Below are positions 16,065 to 25,430 of a stretch of DNA of 28,197 nucleotides, in pieces (within the stretch, counting starts at the first letter, position 1; each line of letters starts with the position of its first letter). A model generated the notes under the pieces. That model was not told the DNA's origin. It made no database searches and was given only the letters and a program-made list of their open reading frames with translations. This DNA is from Bacteroidales bacterium UBA4347 (GTDB taxonomy: Bacteria > Bacteroidota > Bacteroidia > Bacteroidales > P3): contig DGTB01000117.1 in assembly GCA_002394185.1 (NCBI GenBank), positions 373 through 28,569 of the forward strand, in the 5' to 3' direction. Position numbers and translations under genes: made by a program.

Positions 16065-17504
16065 TCACTGTTTTTTGTTTTCGGGTTGATTTGCATAAGG
16101 GTCGGTGGGAATGAGCGGTCCAAGCAAGGGATGGACCATTAACTCTGGGCAGAGCTCTGCCAACATGGCTGGCGACACATCCGGGAGCATGTGGCGAACG
16201 CGGTTATAACGATTGGTGTAGAAATAGGCCGCCGCCAAGTAGGTACTGTAAAAAGAGCTATGAGGATAAACCTCAAGAGACTCTTCGGCGAACATGACCA
16301 GTATATCGTATACCTTATGTTTGAAAAGGAACTGGGTATAGAGCTGGCATTGGGGCTCGGAACATAGGCCTGTGGCGATGAGCCGCTCAAAATACTCGGA
16401 AGCCTGATAAAAATCATCAACAGCATCGTAGACCATGCCAGCAGCACAGAGAACCTCCGGGTTGCCGTTAGGCATATCGGCCGACGGTTCTGCCTCGTCG
16501 AGTAGCACGGCTCGGTTTACCTTTGCCAAAGCATTCGTCTTGTCACCCATTTCCAGATAGCAAAGTGCCAACGATGCAAAGGCCTCAGCATCGCGTGGGT
16601 TTTCATCTGTAGCCTTCTTGAAGTAAGCCATAGCGGTATCATAGTTGGCCTCACGGGCATAGAGGTTGCCGATGGTACGATAGACTTTTGCATGGTCATC
16701 GTAGAAGTCAAGCACTCGAATCATGGTAGTCACAGCCTCACTGGTGCGTCCCATGTAGTCCTGTGTTTGGGAGAGGGCAATATATGCATCGACGTAAGTC
16801 TTGTCGATAGCAATGGCGAACTCGAAGGCATCGACAGCCTTTTCATAGAGAGTCAAGTCTCGATAGGCGCACCCAAGACAATACCATGCTTCTTTGCAAT
16901 ATGGGTTGTCTTTCACATAGGTATTGAGATATTCGACAGCCTGCTCGATACGGCCTGCCTCAAAGCAGACATCATAATAGTTATATATCGTCACGTCATC
17001 GCAGGAGTCGCTTTCCATAGCCTTGCGGTAAAAATTGAGAGCTGCATCATAGTCTTTCAGTTTATAGTATTCCTCAGCCATATTGGAATATACGCGACCA
17101 AGCATCCATCCGTCGCGAGCAGCTTCCTTGAAGTAGGCGATGGCCTTCTCCGACTCGCCGACAGCGCCATTGGCAACACCGAGGGAGTAAGCCACGTCGG
17201 TATTATCCGGCTCCGCCTGGCGCATTTTGTTAAGCACCTGAAGAGCCTGGGCATATTGTTCGTGAGAGATCATGAGATGGGCACGACGGAGACGGACAGA
17301 GGTATTATTGGGGTATAGTTCCTCGGCATACTCAACGGCTCGTTCGAGGGGCTTCTGGTCGTTGACCTCAAAATAGTAGTCTATGATAATCTCCATCTCG
17401 TCGACATCGAAAAACTGTGTCTTGCCCTTGAGAACAGTATTCTCAAAGTCAAGTACCAAGTCGCGCACTTCATCGTCGAAATTATTGAATCTGTCTTTTT
17501 TCAT
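16065..17504 (-). CDS. Tetratricopeptide-repeat protein
   Basis: This 479-residue soluble protein has no signal peptide. Roughly nine to ten TPR units run from about residue 35 to 400, with repeated patterns such as AYSLGVANGAVGESEKAI, VYSNMAEEYYKLKDYDAA and AFASLALCYLEMGDKTNA. TPR arrays are protein-binding scaffolds. No catalytic motif is seen. The start codon begins directly after the sprA stop codon, with zero intergenic bases, so translation is likely coupled to sprA. A role linked to secretion or to the membrane protein that follows is possible but unproven. It ends with a 4-bp or near overlap with the DedA gene. Confidence 0.88.
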   Translation of the reverse strand: MKKDRFNNFDDEVRDLVLDFENTVLKGKTQFFDVDEMEIIIDYYFEVNDQKPLERAVEYAEELYPNNTSVRLRRAHLMISHEQYAQALQVLNKMRQAEPDNTDVAYSLGVANGAVGESEKAIAYFKEAARDGWMLGRVYSNMAEEYYKLKDYDAALNFYRKAMESDSCDDVTIYNYYDVCFEAGRIEQAVEYLNTYVKDNPYCKEAWYCLGCAYRDLTLYEKAVDAFEFAIAIDKTYVDAYIALSQTQDYMGRTSEAVTTMIRVLDFYDDHAKVYRTIGNLYAREANYDTAMAYFKKATDENPRDAEAFASLALCYLEMGDKTNALAKVNRAVLLDEAEPSADMPNGNPEVLCAAGMVYDAVDDFYQASEYFERLIATGLCSEPQCQLYTQFLFKHKVYDILVMFAEESLEVYPHSSFYSTYLAAAYFYTNRYNRVRHMLPDVSPAMLAELCPELMVHPLLGPLIPTDPYANQPENKKQ

Positions 17505-20500
17505 TTAAAACGAGAATCTGACTGTCAAACCGCCTTTGGTTGTTGAATTGGGATAAGAGTTAGAGATGTAGGGTGTATTGATATTGGTCTGGAAGAACGC
17601 CTTGAGGGTAAGCGTGGTAGTCAATGCATATTCTGCGCTGAGTTCTGCCATCCACACGGAACTTCCTGACGATATCTGGGAGAGGTTCTGATTAATTTTG
17701 CGGATATTCGTCTTGTTGGAATTATAAGTAAGGTTGAGCTGCACGACAAGGTCGCTCTTCAACTTATGAACCTTGTCTGCAAACTTCACATCAAAAGCGA
17801 TATCCTTGAAACGATATCCCGCGCCAAGGGTAAAGCCATTGCGTGTGGTCTCTGTGATCTGGTTGTTGGAGAAAGAGAGCATAAGTGTACGATTCTTCTG
17901 AAGGGAAAAATTGAACTGGAAACTATTGACCATATTGACCGAGATGCGAACGAGGGGGTTGAATTGCTCAGTAATCTGAACCCCTTCCATACTGACCGGG
18001 GGCACATAGTCGCCCGTATTGTTGAGCACACTTTCCGATCCGTAATCATAATCTTCCATCCCCGAGAGTGTGGCGTCGGTGTAGAAGTTTCCAACACTGT
18101 AAGTAGAGGTATAGCGATGCGAAATGGTGATATTCGTAAACCACCTCTTAAGGAATTGAATCTTGTTCAATCCATTGTAATTAATATTCCAGTTGGGCAA
18201 AGGGAACGATTGGAATGGTGAGAATCCATAGCTCCTGGCATCCTTGCCGAGATAAGTAGCCAGAAACGAAGTAAGCAAGACGGTCTGTGAATTGGCGCTA
18301 TAGCCCGCGGGGTAATAGTTACCATTCATTGTGTCAAGCACCATCTGATCGCTGTATGGGTCGGCATTTGCCGCCGCCAGACGTTCCGCCACCACAGAAC
18401 GGTTATCCAAGAACTGGGCAAAGAGTTCGTCGGCATCAGAAAAAGCCGTCAGGAAACTCCACGTAGTAGTAGTATAGCTACCCGTCATACGATACGACAA
18501 CGGACCGTCGACAAAGCCTCGGTCTGTAAGGTATTTGTAATAGTATTCTTCACGATCGCTATAGTTCTGCGTAGCGCTGATAGAAATCTTAAAGTCCCGT
18601 ATCGGTTCCACATTGGCCTGCAGCGAGAGCGTACGATTAGTGGTCATTTCTTGAGGAGAATTGAAAAGTGTATCATGAGAGAGCAGGTCATTCCTCAACA
18701 AATCCTCTGCTACATCATAATCATATCCAAGGATATATCCTGGCCCAGGGCTCCAATAGGTTTGTGGGTCAAGCCCCACAAAACGAGGTTCGCCCATATA
18801 GCCCGGCAAGCGAGAGCCATAGGTTACATTGTATTGCAATCCGACATCTTTCACCGCCGTCACTAAACGCAATCCAAAATAACCGACTTCCTTCATCATT
18901 TCCTTGAACCTGACACTCCGCAGACTGTCGGCCATGGCTATAGAATCCTGCACACTGAGTTTGGTCTTTGTACGGTTATTTCTTGCAGGTTGCTTTTTGT
19001 TGCTCTTAGGGGCGTTGGCGGCTTTGAGCAGCTTGAATTTGTTGTAGAAATTAGGCAAATTGGCATTCACCGAAGCCTGCAATGCCGATGTTCCCTGCAA
19101 AGTAGCGCCCATCGATTGCAAAGCCTGTGTGGTACCCTGATAGACATAGTTGGTCCGGTAGCTTAATGGCACCCGCAGAAAGTCCAGATATGGCAACTTG
19201 TTGATCGGTAATTCGTAGGTAGCGGTGATCGACTGCTGGAAATTCTGCATTGTTCCGCCTCTTGAAATGGAGCGCCAAATAGAATCCGTCGCCGACTCAT
19301 CTATTCTCCCGACGGGCTCCTCTATGCGTGCATTGGCATTGGCCGAATACTGAATATGGAACGTCCTCATCAAATCATACTGCAAACCATAGGTACGCTG
19401 CCACGTAAACTGCTTGAAATACGTCGGCTTAATGATAACCAATGCCGCACTCTTATTCCTCAGCAGTGTTTCCTCATAGTCACGGTATATTTCTGTCGAA
19501 AAGCTCAAGCTCTTTGGCAAATAATAGAAATTGAACTCCTTGAGTATCTTCCACGCTTTGCCTTTGAATAATTTCACCTTGTCGAAGGGTTTCACCGGCT
19601 CTGGTTGCAAACTGTAATTATAGGTGAAACCTCCTCTGTGCTGGTCCTTACTGTAGCTTTCAATATCTTCGTCACTCATCCTCTCGCGACTGTAGGCATA
19701 CGAGAACGAGAAGTTTTCAATATCGTAAATGTGCTGTTTCAGGTTATCCTTCCCCACCCTGTCCTTACGCACATTGGCCAGGGTCAAGTTGGTAGCAGAC
19801 TTCCTTCGTTGCGTCATTTGTTTGACGCTGTCCCGCTCGGCCGTATTGCTATAGGTGTCCAGATCATCATACAGCAGTACATCCGGGTTATATGGGTTAT
19901 ACTCCGGACTTCCGATCTCCCGGCTATAGTCGAGGTACAACGGTATATGCAACCCCCATTCCTCCGGAAGGAACCTGCTAAGTTCCATGTCAAAAGTAGT
20001 CTGGAATGTGAAGGTATTCATCAATTCTTCCTTGATGAGCGGATCTTCCAAATTGCCGAAGTTAGCGGTGGTATAAGACCCATAGACTGACAAGTTACCA
20101 ACATCGGCCAAATTAGTTCTGGCCAGTGCCATCACTGCCCAGCCACCTTTGTTCATGTAGTCGGTCAACCGCAACTCGTTTATCCATACAGTCGCCGATT
20201 TGGGCAACATGTTGTTTCCATCCGTAAGAGACTCCTTTTTCGGGTTGCGGACACCAACCATGATAACCTTCACCTTGCCCAAGTTAGGTGTTCCCAGCAC
20301 AGTGTATTTCCTTCCATCCACCATCTCGCTGTACAACAACGTAGGCGAATAGCCGCTCTCACCATTGCGTATTTTACGGTTACGGTTGGTCTTGATTTCC
20401 GTCAACATCTGCAAGTCTATGTCCACATTGTTTTCTCGTGGCCAAATGGCGTATGGATCATCGCTTGGCGTATACCACGGCGTAAACTTCAAAGGCAACT

Positions 20501-23500
20501 CATATTCGTAATAGTTACTGGTATAATCCGTACCCAAACGAACGAACAACACCAAGTCATCGTCGTTCAACTGGTCGGTGGCATATTTCTGCTCTGCGTG
20601 GACAAACATTTTCATGTGCCCATAGTGTCGCAAGTCATAGCTTGTCGAACGATAAATTGCTCTGGCATCGCCACTGGCCAACCCGTCTACATCAAGGGAT
20701 ATAGACTGTTCATTCAGCTGCGTATAGCTGTTGCCGTTCGAATACCACTCCTCTCTTTCAATCCCTGGAGGCAGCACATACGGCACCGGGTCGCGGCTGC
20801 CGTTTTCCTCGATATTCACCGTAGCGATATTGAAACTCGTATTTTCGCTTGTACCCGTAGTGTAGTCGCCAGGCTGCAACAGATCTTCACTGTATTTGCG
20901 CCACGTGGAATAGACAAGATCCATCGTGGCAAAACGCAATATCACAGGCTCCTCAAACTGGTTCAGGAACACCCTCATGAAACGGATGGACTGATAACCG
21001 TTGATATTGCCGATCTTGGCATCCGGCTCTCGGATAGGAATGCGGAACTGATACCATTTGCACGTGGTCGACTCTCCATTTTCCAACTGTACATTGCGAG
21101 CCTCCTGAATGTCCACAATATGGTTCTCTCCGATAACCATCCGGTCGGGGCGCAAATCAATCTCATACTGGTAATAGTTCTCTGCCTCGCTCAGCGTATT
21201 GTCCTTGTTGATATCCTCCACGTTGGGATATGCGCTGGCACTGGTCATGTATTCCTCATCGCTGTCCTCGTCCACTGGCGAGTTACCTTCCGGATTGTTA
21301 TAGAGTTTGTATCGGTCGTTGACTTTTACGTCATTGTTGTCGTAATACGAACTGCGGAAGTACATGAAGTCGTCGTTCGAGGGATCCTCAGCGGCCTTCT
21401 GGTATGCAACCGACCCCGTGCCGAATCGCTGTGCCACATCGTCGAGATACCACTGGAAGAAACTCCGCTCGTCATCCAAACCGTGAGTCGAACTCAATCC
21501 GTCGTATCCCACATCTTGATACATGCGGCTTTCGGCATCATTGTCAAAAGCGTTCACAATAGGTTGTGTCGTCGGCACTCGGCCCCAGATAGTGGTATCG
21601 ACATTGACCACCGTCGCACTCGTCGGCAACCCATTCTCGAAACTCTTTCGTCCATCTCTCAGAATATCCTCACTGATATCGCCAAGGTTGATATACATCT
21701 TACCACCACTATGGTTGGGATTCTCTATAAAAGGATCCATCAACCAGAACTCAATGGTCTCGATGTTCTGCGTCTCAAAATCCGTGTAGTCGAGCTTTCT
21801 CATAATACCGCCCCAACGACTCGCCGGATTCACCAACGTTCCGCTGTCGGTAATACCCGCGCTGAAGGCAGAGGGGGCCACATCGTAGTTGTACGGTCCT
21901 TTCTCTGAGGGGTAATAGGCCAAGTTCAACTCGTAGACATATGTCGGCTGACCCGCTACACGGTCCTTGTTCGGGAACACCTCCTGCTCGTAAATCCTTC
22001 TCGAATAGGGCTTGGAGAGGTCGTCTCGCGTGATGTTGCTTGGCCGCGTACCCGTCTGGTAGAAGTCATTGCTGATACGATACCATGCCAGCTTGGCCCT
22101 GTTCTTGCCATAGTCCAAGCCGCTGCCCGGAGCCGTCTCGGGGAACATCGACGTGCTCAGCCGCCAGTCCTGAGGTGTGCTGGCAAGGAACCACGAGTTC
22201 ACCGTGGTCAGGTTGATACTGCTCTCGGCGCCTTCGAAATCATCCACATAACTCACACTACCCTCTTTACTGCCCGTACTGCTCATACCTGGAATAAAAT
22301 GGGCAAACTCCGCCGTCAAACTCAGGTTCGACGGGGCCTTGGTCTCGATGCCGGGCAGGAGGTCCACCAGCTTTGTCACCAGCGGCACCTCGCCTCTCCA
22401 GTTCACATCCAGTCCCCAAATAGTATTGCTCGTCGGCTCATCGCCAAAATTGTTCTTCTGCGTCAAGGGCTTTTCATGCAGGTTCATCACCGTGGCGCCA
22501 ATATTGAAGTCTTTCTCCACCTCGTAGTTCAGGTGCAAGCCCAACATACGCTTGGTGGTCATGCTAAACGAATTGTTCTCCGAACTGACGCTGATGGGTG
22601 TTCCCGAGGACAGAATGCTCTCGTTGATAATCCTCACCGTTCCCATCGTGTAATCCACCGTGTAGTCCACATTCTCTATCAGCGGCATACCGCCGGCCGT
22701 CACCGTGACACTCCCTTGCGTCACACTGTAGCCCAGTGATATCTCGCCGCTCACACTGCTTGTATAGTAACCCTCCAGGTAGAACCTGTTCCTTTCGGCA
22801 TACTGTTGAGCCAATGCCTTGGTCATGGTGTAGAGCGAGTCGAAGCAGTATTTCCTCGCCATCTCCTCGTCTCCCAACAATTCTCGCAAGTCCTTGCCGA
22901 AGGGCTCCACATACGGGAAGAACACTCGACCCGTCGAAGCCTGAATCAGACCTCCCTTGAAAGCGGCCGAATCCATCCAGTCGAACACTCCGTCGGCATA
23001 GTAGTAGCTCTGACTGGCATCCATGCGGTCCAAACCAAAAAGCTCTATCAAAGGCACACCCTCTTTGGGTCCCTCGGTGAAGAAGCCTACACCCACGCCA
23101 CCATTCTCACTCTCATACAGCACATTCAACCTGAATCCGTCCTGACTCAGCTGACTGCTCTTCAGAAAATAGACATTCTTCATCATCAGCTTCCACAGCG
23201 GACTATGAGTATCCACCGAAGTACTCTTCAGCAACTTTACGATGAGGGTATTCGGGTCGTTCACACCATCCGTCGTCAACTCTCCCACCTGATACACAGT
23301 CGTGTCGCCCACCACCTGATACTGGTAAGCCACCGCCAACACCTGGTCATTGCTCAACGGCTGGTTCAGCGTGATGAAGCCCAACTCCCGGTTGAATGTA
23401 TACTCGTTCTGGTTCAGCAGTCGCGCACTCTCCACCTTCTCATATTCACTTCCTGCCGTAAAACCGATGCCTTGCATGAAACCCGTCACCGAATTGATAC

Positions 23501-24617
23501 TTCGCACACTGCCGGGATTCACCAACGTCAGCAGGTCATTGGCCGTATTGCTCGGCTTCACATTGCCGTTGCCGTGCACCCTGCTGCTCCACGGATTTCC
23601 CTCGCCCAGGTCGGTCAGTGCCAGGATGTTTCGGTTCTGCGTCACCGCGGCACCCACATTCGTTCTCCACACCTCAATCCTCAATATCCTCACATTGGAG
23701 TTGGCCACCGGCAACGTGCTCATCGCTCGGTTATAGTTGTCGTAGAAGTATTGCGCAATGAAGTAGTGACGATTGTCCTCATACTCATCAGCCCTGATTT
23801 CGAACTCATGGCTGCTTGCGCCACCCTTCACCTGCAGGTTCTCCGTGCTGGTCTCCTTCTCGCTGATAACGGCGTCCACCGTCAACTTGCCGAACTTCAA
23901 TTTCGTGTGGAATCCAAAAAGCTGCTGGCTGCCTTGTATCAATGTCGTCGTCAACGGGAATGAGATATCCGCCGCCTCGAACAGTTGCAGGATATCGTCT
24001 TCCTTGCCTTCGTACTTCAACTTCAACTGGTTCTCGAAGTCAAAGGTGGCATTGGTATTATGGTTGATGTCGAAACTGATGAGGTCGCCGATTTTGGCAT
24101 TAAGATTGATTTGCAGGTTCTCGTCGAAGTCGAAAGTGGTCACACTCCTCTCGCTCGCATCCCTCTGGGGGTCGTTGCGGTAGTTGTTCACAATCTGGAA
24201 GGTCAGTTCCGCGCTGCCACTGGGCGTAATCTTGATTTCCGGTCTGCCCATCAACGCCTCCAACTTCTGGCTGATCTGGTTGAAACCGGGAATCTTGCTC
24301 AGCAATCCGCCCTCGCTGTTGTCCAGCACCGTGCCCCCTCGCTTCTCTTCCCAGTACTGGCGCATCAGCTGCTCCATCTTCCAGTCCTCGTAGTCCTCGA
24401 AACTCATATACTCACGGCCTATCTCCATGTTCCCTACCATCTTCACCTTCACATAGTCGCCATGCTCGGCGTCGTACACCACCGTGTCTCTCACACCTTT
24501 AGGTGTATAGCCGCTACCCATCGGAGTGTAGTTCACAGAGTCACTTTGCGCCCACACGCCCGCGTGCACACACAAAGCCACAGCCAATAGTAGTATATAT
24601 CGAGTTATTGCTTTCAA
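17505..24617 (-). CDS. sprA: T9SS outer-membrane translocon SprA (Sov)
   Basis: SprA forms the very large single-chain beta-barrel channel through which the type IX system exports proteins carrying C-terminal sorting domains. Known partners in other species include PorV and a plug protein. At 2,370 residues it matches the family (about 2,350-2,500). A signal peptide spans about 1-24, with cleavage after VWAQ. The long body has many aromatic, alternating strands and an extracellular-loop-rich middle. The protein ends in GGLTVRFSF, a C-terminal aromatic residue typical of outer-membrane barrels. ruvA upstream is, as I recall, a recurrent neighbour of sprA/sov in Bacteroidota. A G10 tract and heptad array lie in the 164-bp spacer before it. 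Confidence 0.95.
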   Translation of the reverse strand: MKAITRYILLLAVALCVHAGVWAQSDSVNYTPMGSGYTPKGVRDTVVYDAEHGDYVKVKMVGNMEIGREYMSFEDYEDWKMEQLMRQYWEEKRGGTVLDNSEGGLLSKIPGFNQISQKLEALMGRPEIKITPSGSAELTFQIVNNYRNDPQRDASERSVTTFDFDENLQINLNAKIGDLISFDINHNTNATFDFENQLKLKYEGKEDDILQLFEAADISFPLTTTLIQGSQQLFGFHTKLKFGKLTVDAVISEKETSTENLQVKGGASSHEFEIRADEYEDNRHYFIAQYFYDNYNRAMSTLPVANSNVRILRIEVWRTNVGAAVTQNRNILALTDLGEGNPWSSRVHGNGNVKPSNTANDLLTLVNPGSVRSINSVTGFMQGIGFTAGSEYEKVESARLLNQNEYTFNRELGFITLNQPLSNDQVLAVAYQYQVVGDTTVYQVGELTTDGVNDPNTLIVKLLKSTSVDTHSPLWKLMMKNVYFLKSSQLSQDGFRLNVLYESENGGVGVGFFTEGPKEGVPLIELFGLDRMDASQSYYYADGVFDWMDSAAFKGGLIQASTGRVFFPYVEPFGKDLRELLGDEEMARKYCFDSLYTMTKALAQQYAERNRFYLEGYYTSSVSGEISLGYSVTQGSVTVTAGGMPLIENVDYTVDYTMGTVRIINESILSSGTPISVSSENNSFSMTTKRMLGLHLNYEVEKDFNIGATVMNLHEKPLTQKNNFGDEPTSNTIWGLDVNWRGEVPLVTKLVDLLPGIETKAPSNLSLTAEFAHFIPGMSSTGSKEGSVSYVDDFEGAESSINLTTVNSWFLASTPQDWRLSTSMFPETAPGSGLDYGKNRAKLAWYRISNDFYQTGTRPSNITRDDLSKPYSRRIYEQEVFPNKDRVAGQPTYVYELNLAYYPSEKGPYNYDVAPSAFSAGITDSGTLVNPASRWGGIMRKLDYTDFETQNIETIEFWLMDPFIENPNHSGGKMYINLGDISEDILRDGRKSFENGLPTSATVVNVDTTIWGRVPTTQPIVNAFDNDAESRMYQDVGYDGLSSTHGLDDERSFFQWYLDDVAQRFGTGSVAYQKAAEDPSNDDFMYFRSSYYDNNDVKVNDRYKLYNNPEGNSPVDEDSDEEYMTSASAYPNVEDINKDNTLSEAENYYQYEIDLRPDRMVIGENHIVDIQEARNVQLENGESTTCKWYQFRIPIREPDAKIGNINGYQSIRFMRVFLNQFEEPVILRFATMDLVYSTWRKYSEDLLQPGDYTTGTSENTSFNIATVNIEENGSRDPVPYVLPPGIEREEWYSNGNSYTQLNEQSISLDVDGLASGDARAIYRSTSYDLRHYGHMKMFVHAEQKYATDQLNDDDLVLFVRLGTDYTSNYYEYELPLKFTPWYTPSDDPYAIWPRENNVDIDLQMLTEIKTNRNRKIRNGESGYSPTLLYSEMVDGRKYTVLGTPNLGKVKVIMVGVRNPKKESLTDGNNMLPKSATVWINELRLTDYMNKGGWAVMALARTNLADVGNLSVYGSYTTANFGNLEDPLIKEELMNTFTFQTTFDMELSRFLPEEWGLHIPLYLDYSREIGSPEYNPYNPDVLLYDDLDTYSNTAERDSVKQMTQRRKSATNLTLANVRKDRVGKDNLKQHIYDIENFSFSYAYSRERMSDEDIESYSKDQHRGGFTYNYSLQPEPVKPFDKVKLFKGKAWKILKEFNFYYLPKSLSFSTEIYRDYEETLLRNKSAALVIIKPTYFKQFTWQRTYGLQYDLMRTFHIQYSANANARIEEPVGRIDESATDSIWRSISRGGTMQNFQQSITATYELPINKLPYLDFLRVPLSYRTNYVYQGTTQALQSMGATLQGTSALQASVNANLPNFYNKFKLLKAANAPKSNKKQPARNNRTKTKLSVQDSIAMADSLRSVRFKEMMKEVGYFGLRLVTAVKDVGLQYNVTYGSRLPGYMGEPRFVGLDPQTYWSPGPGYILGYDYDVAEDLLRNDLLSHDTLFNSPQEMTTNRTLSLQANVEPIRDFKISISATQNYSDREEYYYKYLTDRGFVDGPLSYRMTGSYTTTTWSFLTAFSDADELFAQFLDNRSVVAERLAAANADPYSDQMVLDTMNGNYYPAGYSANSQTVLLTSFLATYLGKDARSYGFSPFQSFPLPNWNINYNGLNKIQFLKRWFTNITISHRYTSTYSVGNFYTDATLSGMEDYDYGSESVLNNTGDYVPPVSMEGVQITEQFNPLVRISVNMVNSFQFNFSLQKNRTLMLSFSNNQITETTRNGFTLGAGYRFKDIAFDVKFADKVHKLKSDLVVQLNLTYNSNKTNIRKINQNLSQISSGSSVWMAELSAEYALTTTLTLKAFFQTNINTPYISNSYPNSTTKGGLTVRFSF

Positions 24618-24707
24618 AAGTCCTTTTTCTCTTTAACCCTACCAAAACGCAATTCCTCGGCAAATATTGTATTGCCTAAATAATAAAAATATAAAAATTA
24701 TTAAAAT

Positions 24708-24717
24708 CCCCCCCCCC
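24708..24717. repeat. Homopolymer tract C10 (G10 on the sprA strand)
   Basis: Ten consecutive C on the plus strand lie about 90 nt upstream of the sprA ATG. On the sprA strand it is G10 followed by an AT-rich stretch leading to the gene. Runs of this length are prone to slippage and could alter spacing of a promoter or leader. No promoter was identified with confidence here. Confidence 0.9.
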
Positions 24718-24770
24718 AACTCCCCACTACTCACTAAACACTGAACACTGAACACTAAACACTGAACACT
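24715..24770. repeat. Heptanucleotide tandem repeat in the ruvA-sprA spacer
   Basis: Seven-nt units ending in ACT run without a break in phase: CCCAACT, CCCCACT, ACTCACT, AAACACT, GAACACT, GAACACT, AAACACT and GAACACT. The last five are nearly identical and the first three are degenerate and merge into the C10 tract. The array ends about 12 nt from the ruvA stop codon. Confidence 0.92.
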
Positions 24771-24781
24771 GCCCCCAGCCC

Positions 24782-25381
24782 CTACAGTCTCCGCAGGCCT
24801 TCCTTGATAATCTCTTCCACCGTCATCGGACTGCCATCGGCATTCTTCCAGTCGCCCGACGACAACAGTTTCTCCACGGCAGGCTTGGCAAAGCCCAGCA
24901 TCGTCAGCGCCGTCAGTGCCTCCTCGAGTGTCCGTGTCCGTTCACCGCTCACCACACTCCGCTCGCCGCTCACCACGCCGCCCACCTTGTCGGCCAGCTC
25001 CAGCACAATCCTTTGTGCCGTCTTCGCCCCGATGCCTTTCACACGCTGCACCTTCTTCACATCCTGCGTCTGTATGGCTTCCCGCAACTCATCCACCGTC
25101 AGCGACGACAGCATCACCCTCGCCGTCTGGTTGCCCACACCGTTCACGCCCACCAGTATACGGAACATCTCGCGCTCAGCCATCTCGTAGAATCCAAACA
25201 ACTGCTGCGCGTCCTCTCGCACCACATGGTGGGCATACAGCTTCACCTGTTCGCCCTCCACCCGGCGCAACGACTCATACGTATTCAGCGTGATTTCCAG
25301 CAAATATCCCACTCCTCCGCAATCCACCACAGCCTGTGTAGGCTCCAACGAGGCCAGTCGGCCCTGAAAGTATTCGTACAT
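24782..25381 (-). CDS. ruvA: Holliday junction branch-migration protein RuvA
   Basis: RuvA binds four-way DNA junctions as a tetramer and loads the RuvB motor for branch migration. At 199 residues it is of normal length. Domain I (OB fold) is about 1-63. Domain II holds two helix-hairpin-helix motifs, LVGVNGVGNQTA (near 76) and VKGIGAKTAQRI (near 114). Domain III (RuvB-contacting) is about 150-199. The flexible linker between domains II and III contains a seven-residue duplication, VVSGERS then VVSGERT (136-149), which arises from a heptanucleotide-type repeat in the DNA. It begins 49 nt after the lipoprotein stop codon and precedes sprA on the same strand. ruvB and ruvC are not in the window. 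Confidence 0.95.
   Translation of the reverse strand: MYEYFQGRLASLEPTQAVVDCGGVGYLLEITLNTYESLRRVEGEQVKLYAHHVVREDAQQLFGFYEMAEREMFRILVGVNGVGNQTARVMLSSLTVDELREAIQTQDVKKVQRVKGIGAKTAQRIVLELADKVGGVVSGERSVVSGERTRTLEEALTALTMLGFAKPAVEKLLSSGDWKNADGSPMTVEEIIKEGLRRL
24935..24980. repeat. In-frame heptad/21-nt repeat inside ruvA
   Basis: Heptads CGTTCAC, CGCTCAC, CACACTC, CGCTCGC and CGCTCAC follow one another from 24939 to 24973. The two 21-nt halves (24939-24959 and 24960-24980) match at 16 of 21 positions. Because 21 is a multiple of both 7 and 3, the repeat reads as a seven-residue protein duplication. Confidence 0.8.
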
Positions 25382-25430
25382 ATTCGTTTCGTTTTTTTTA
25401 TTCTGTTTTCTTCACCCAACTCTCAGTCTT

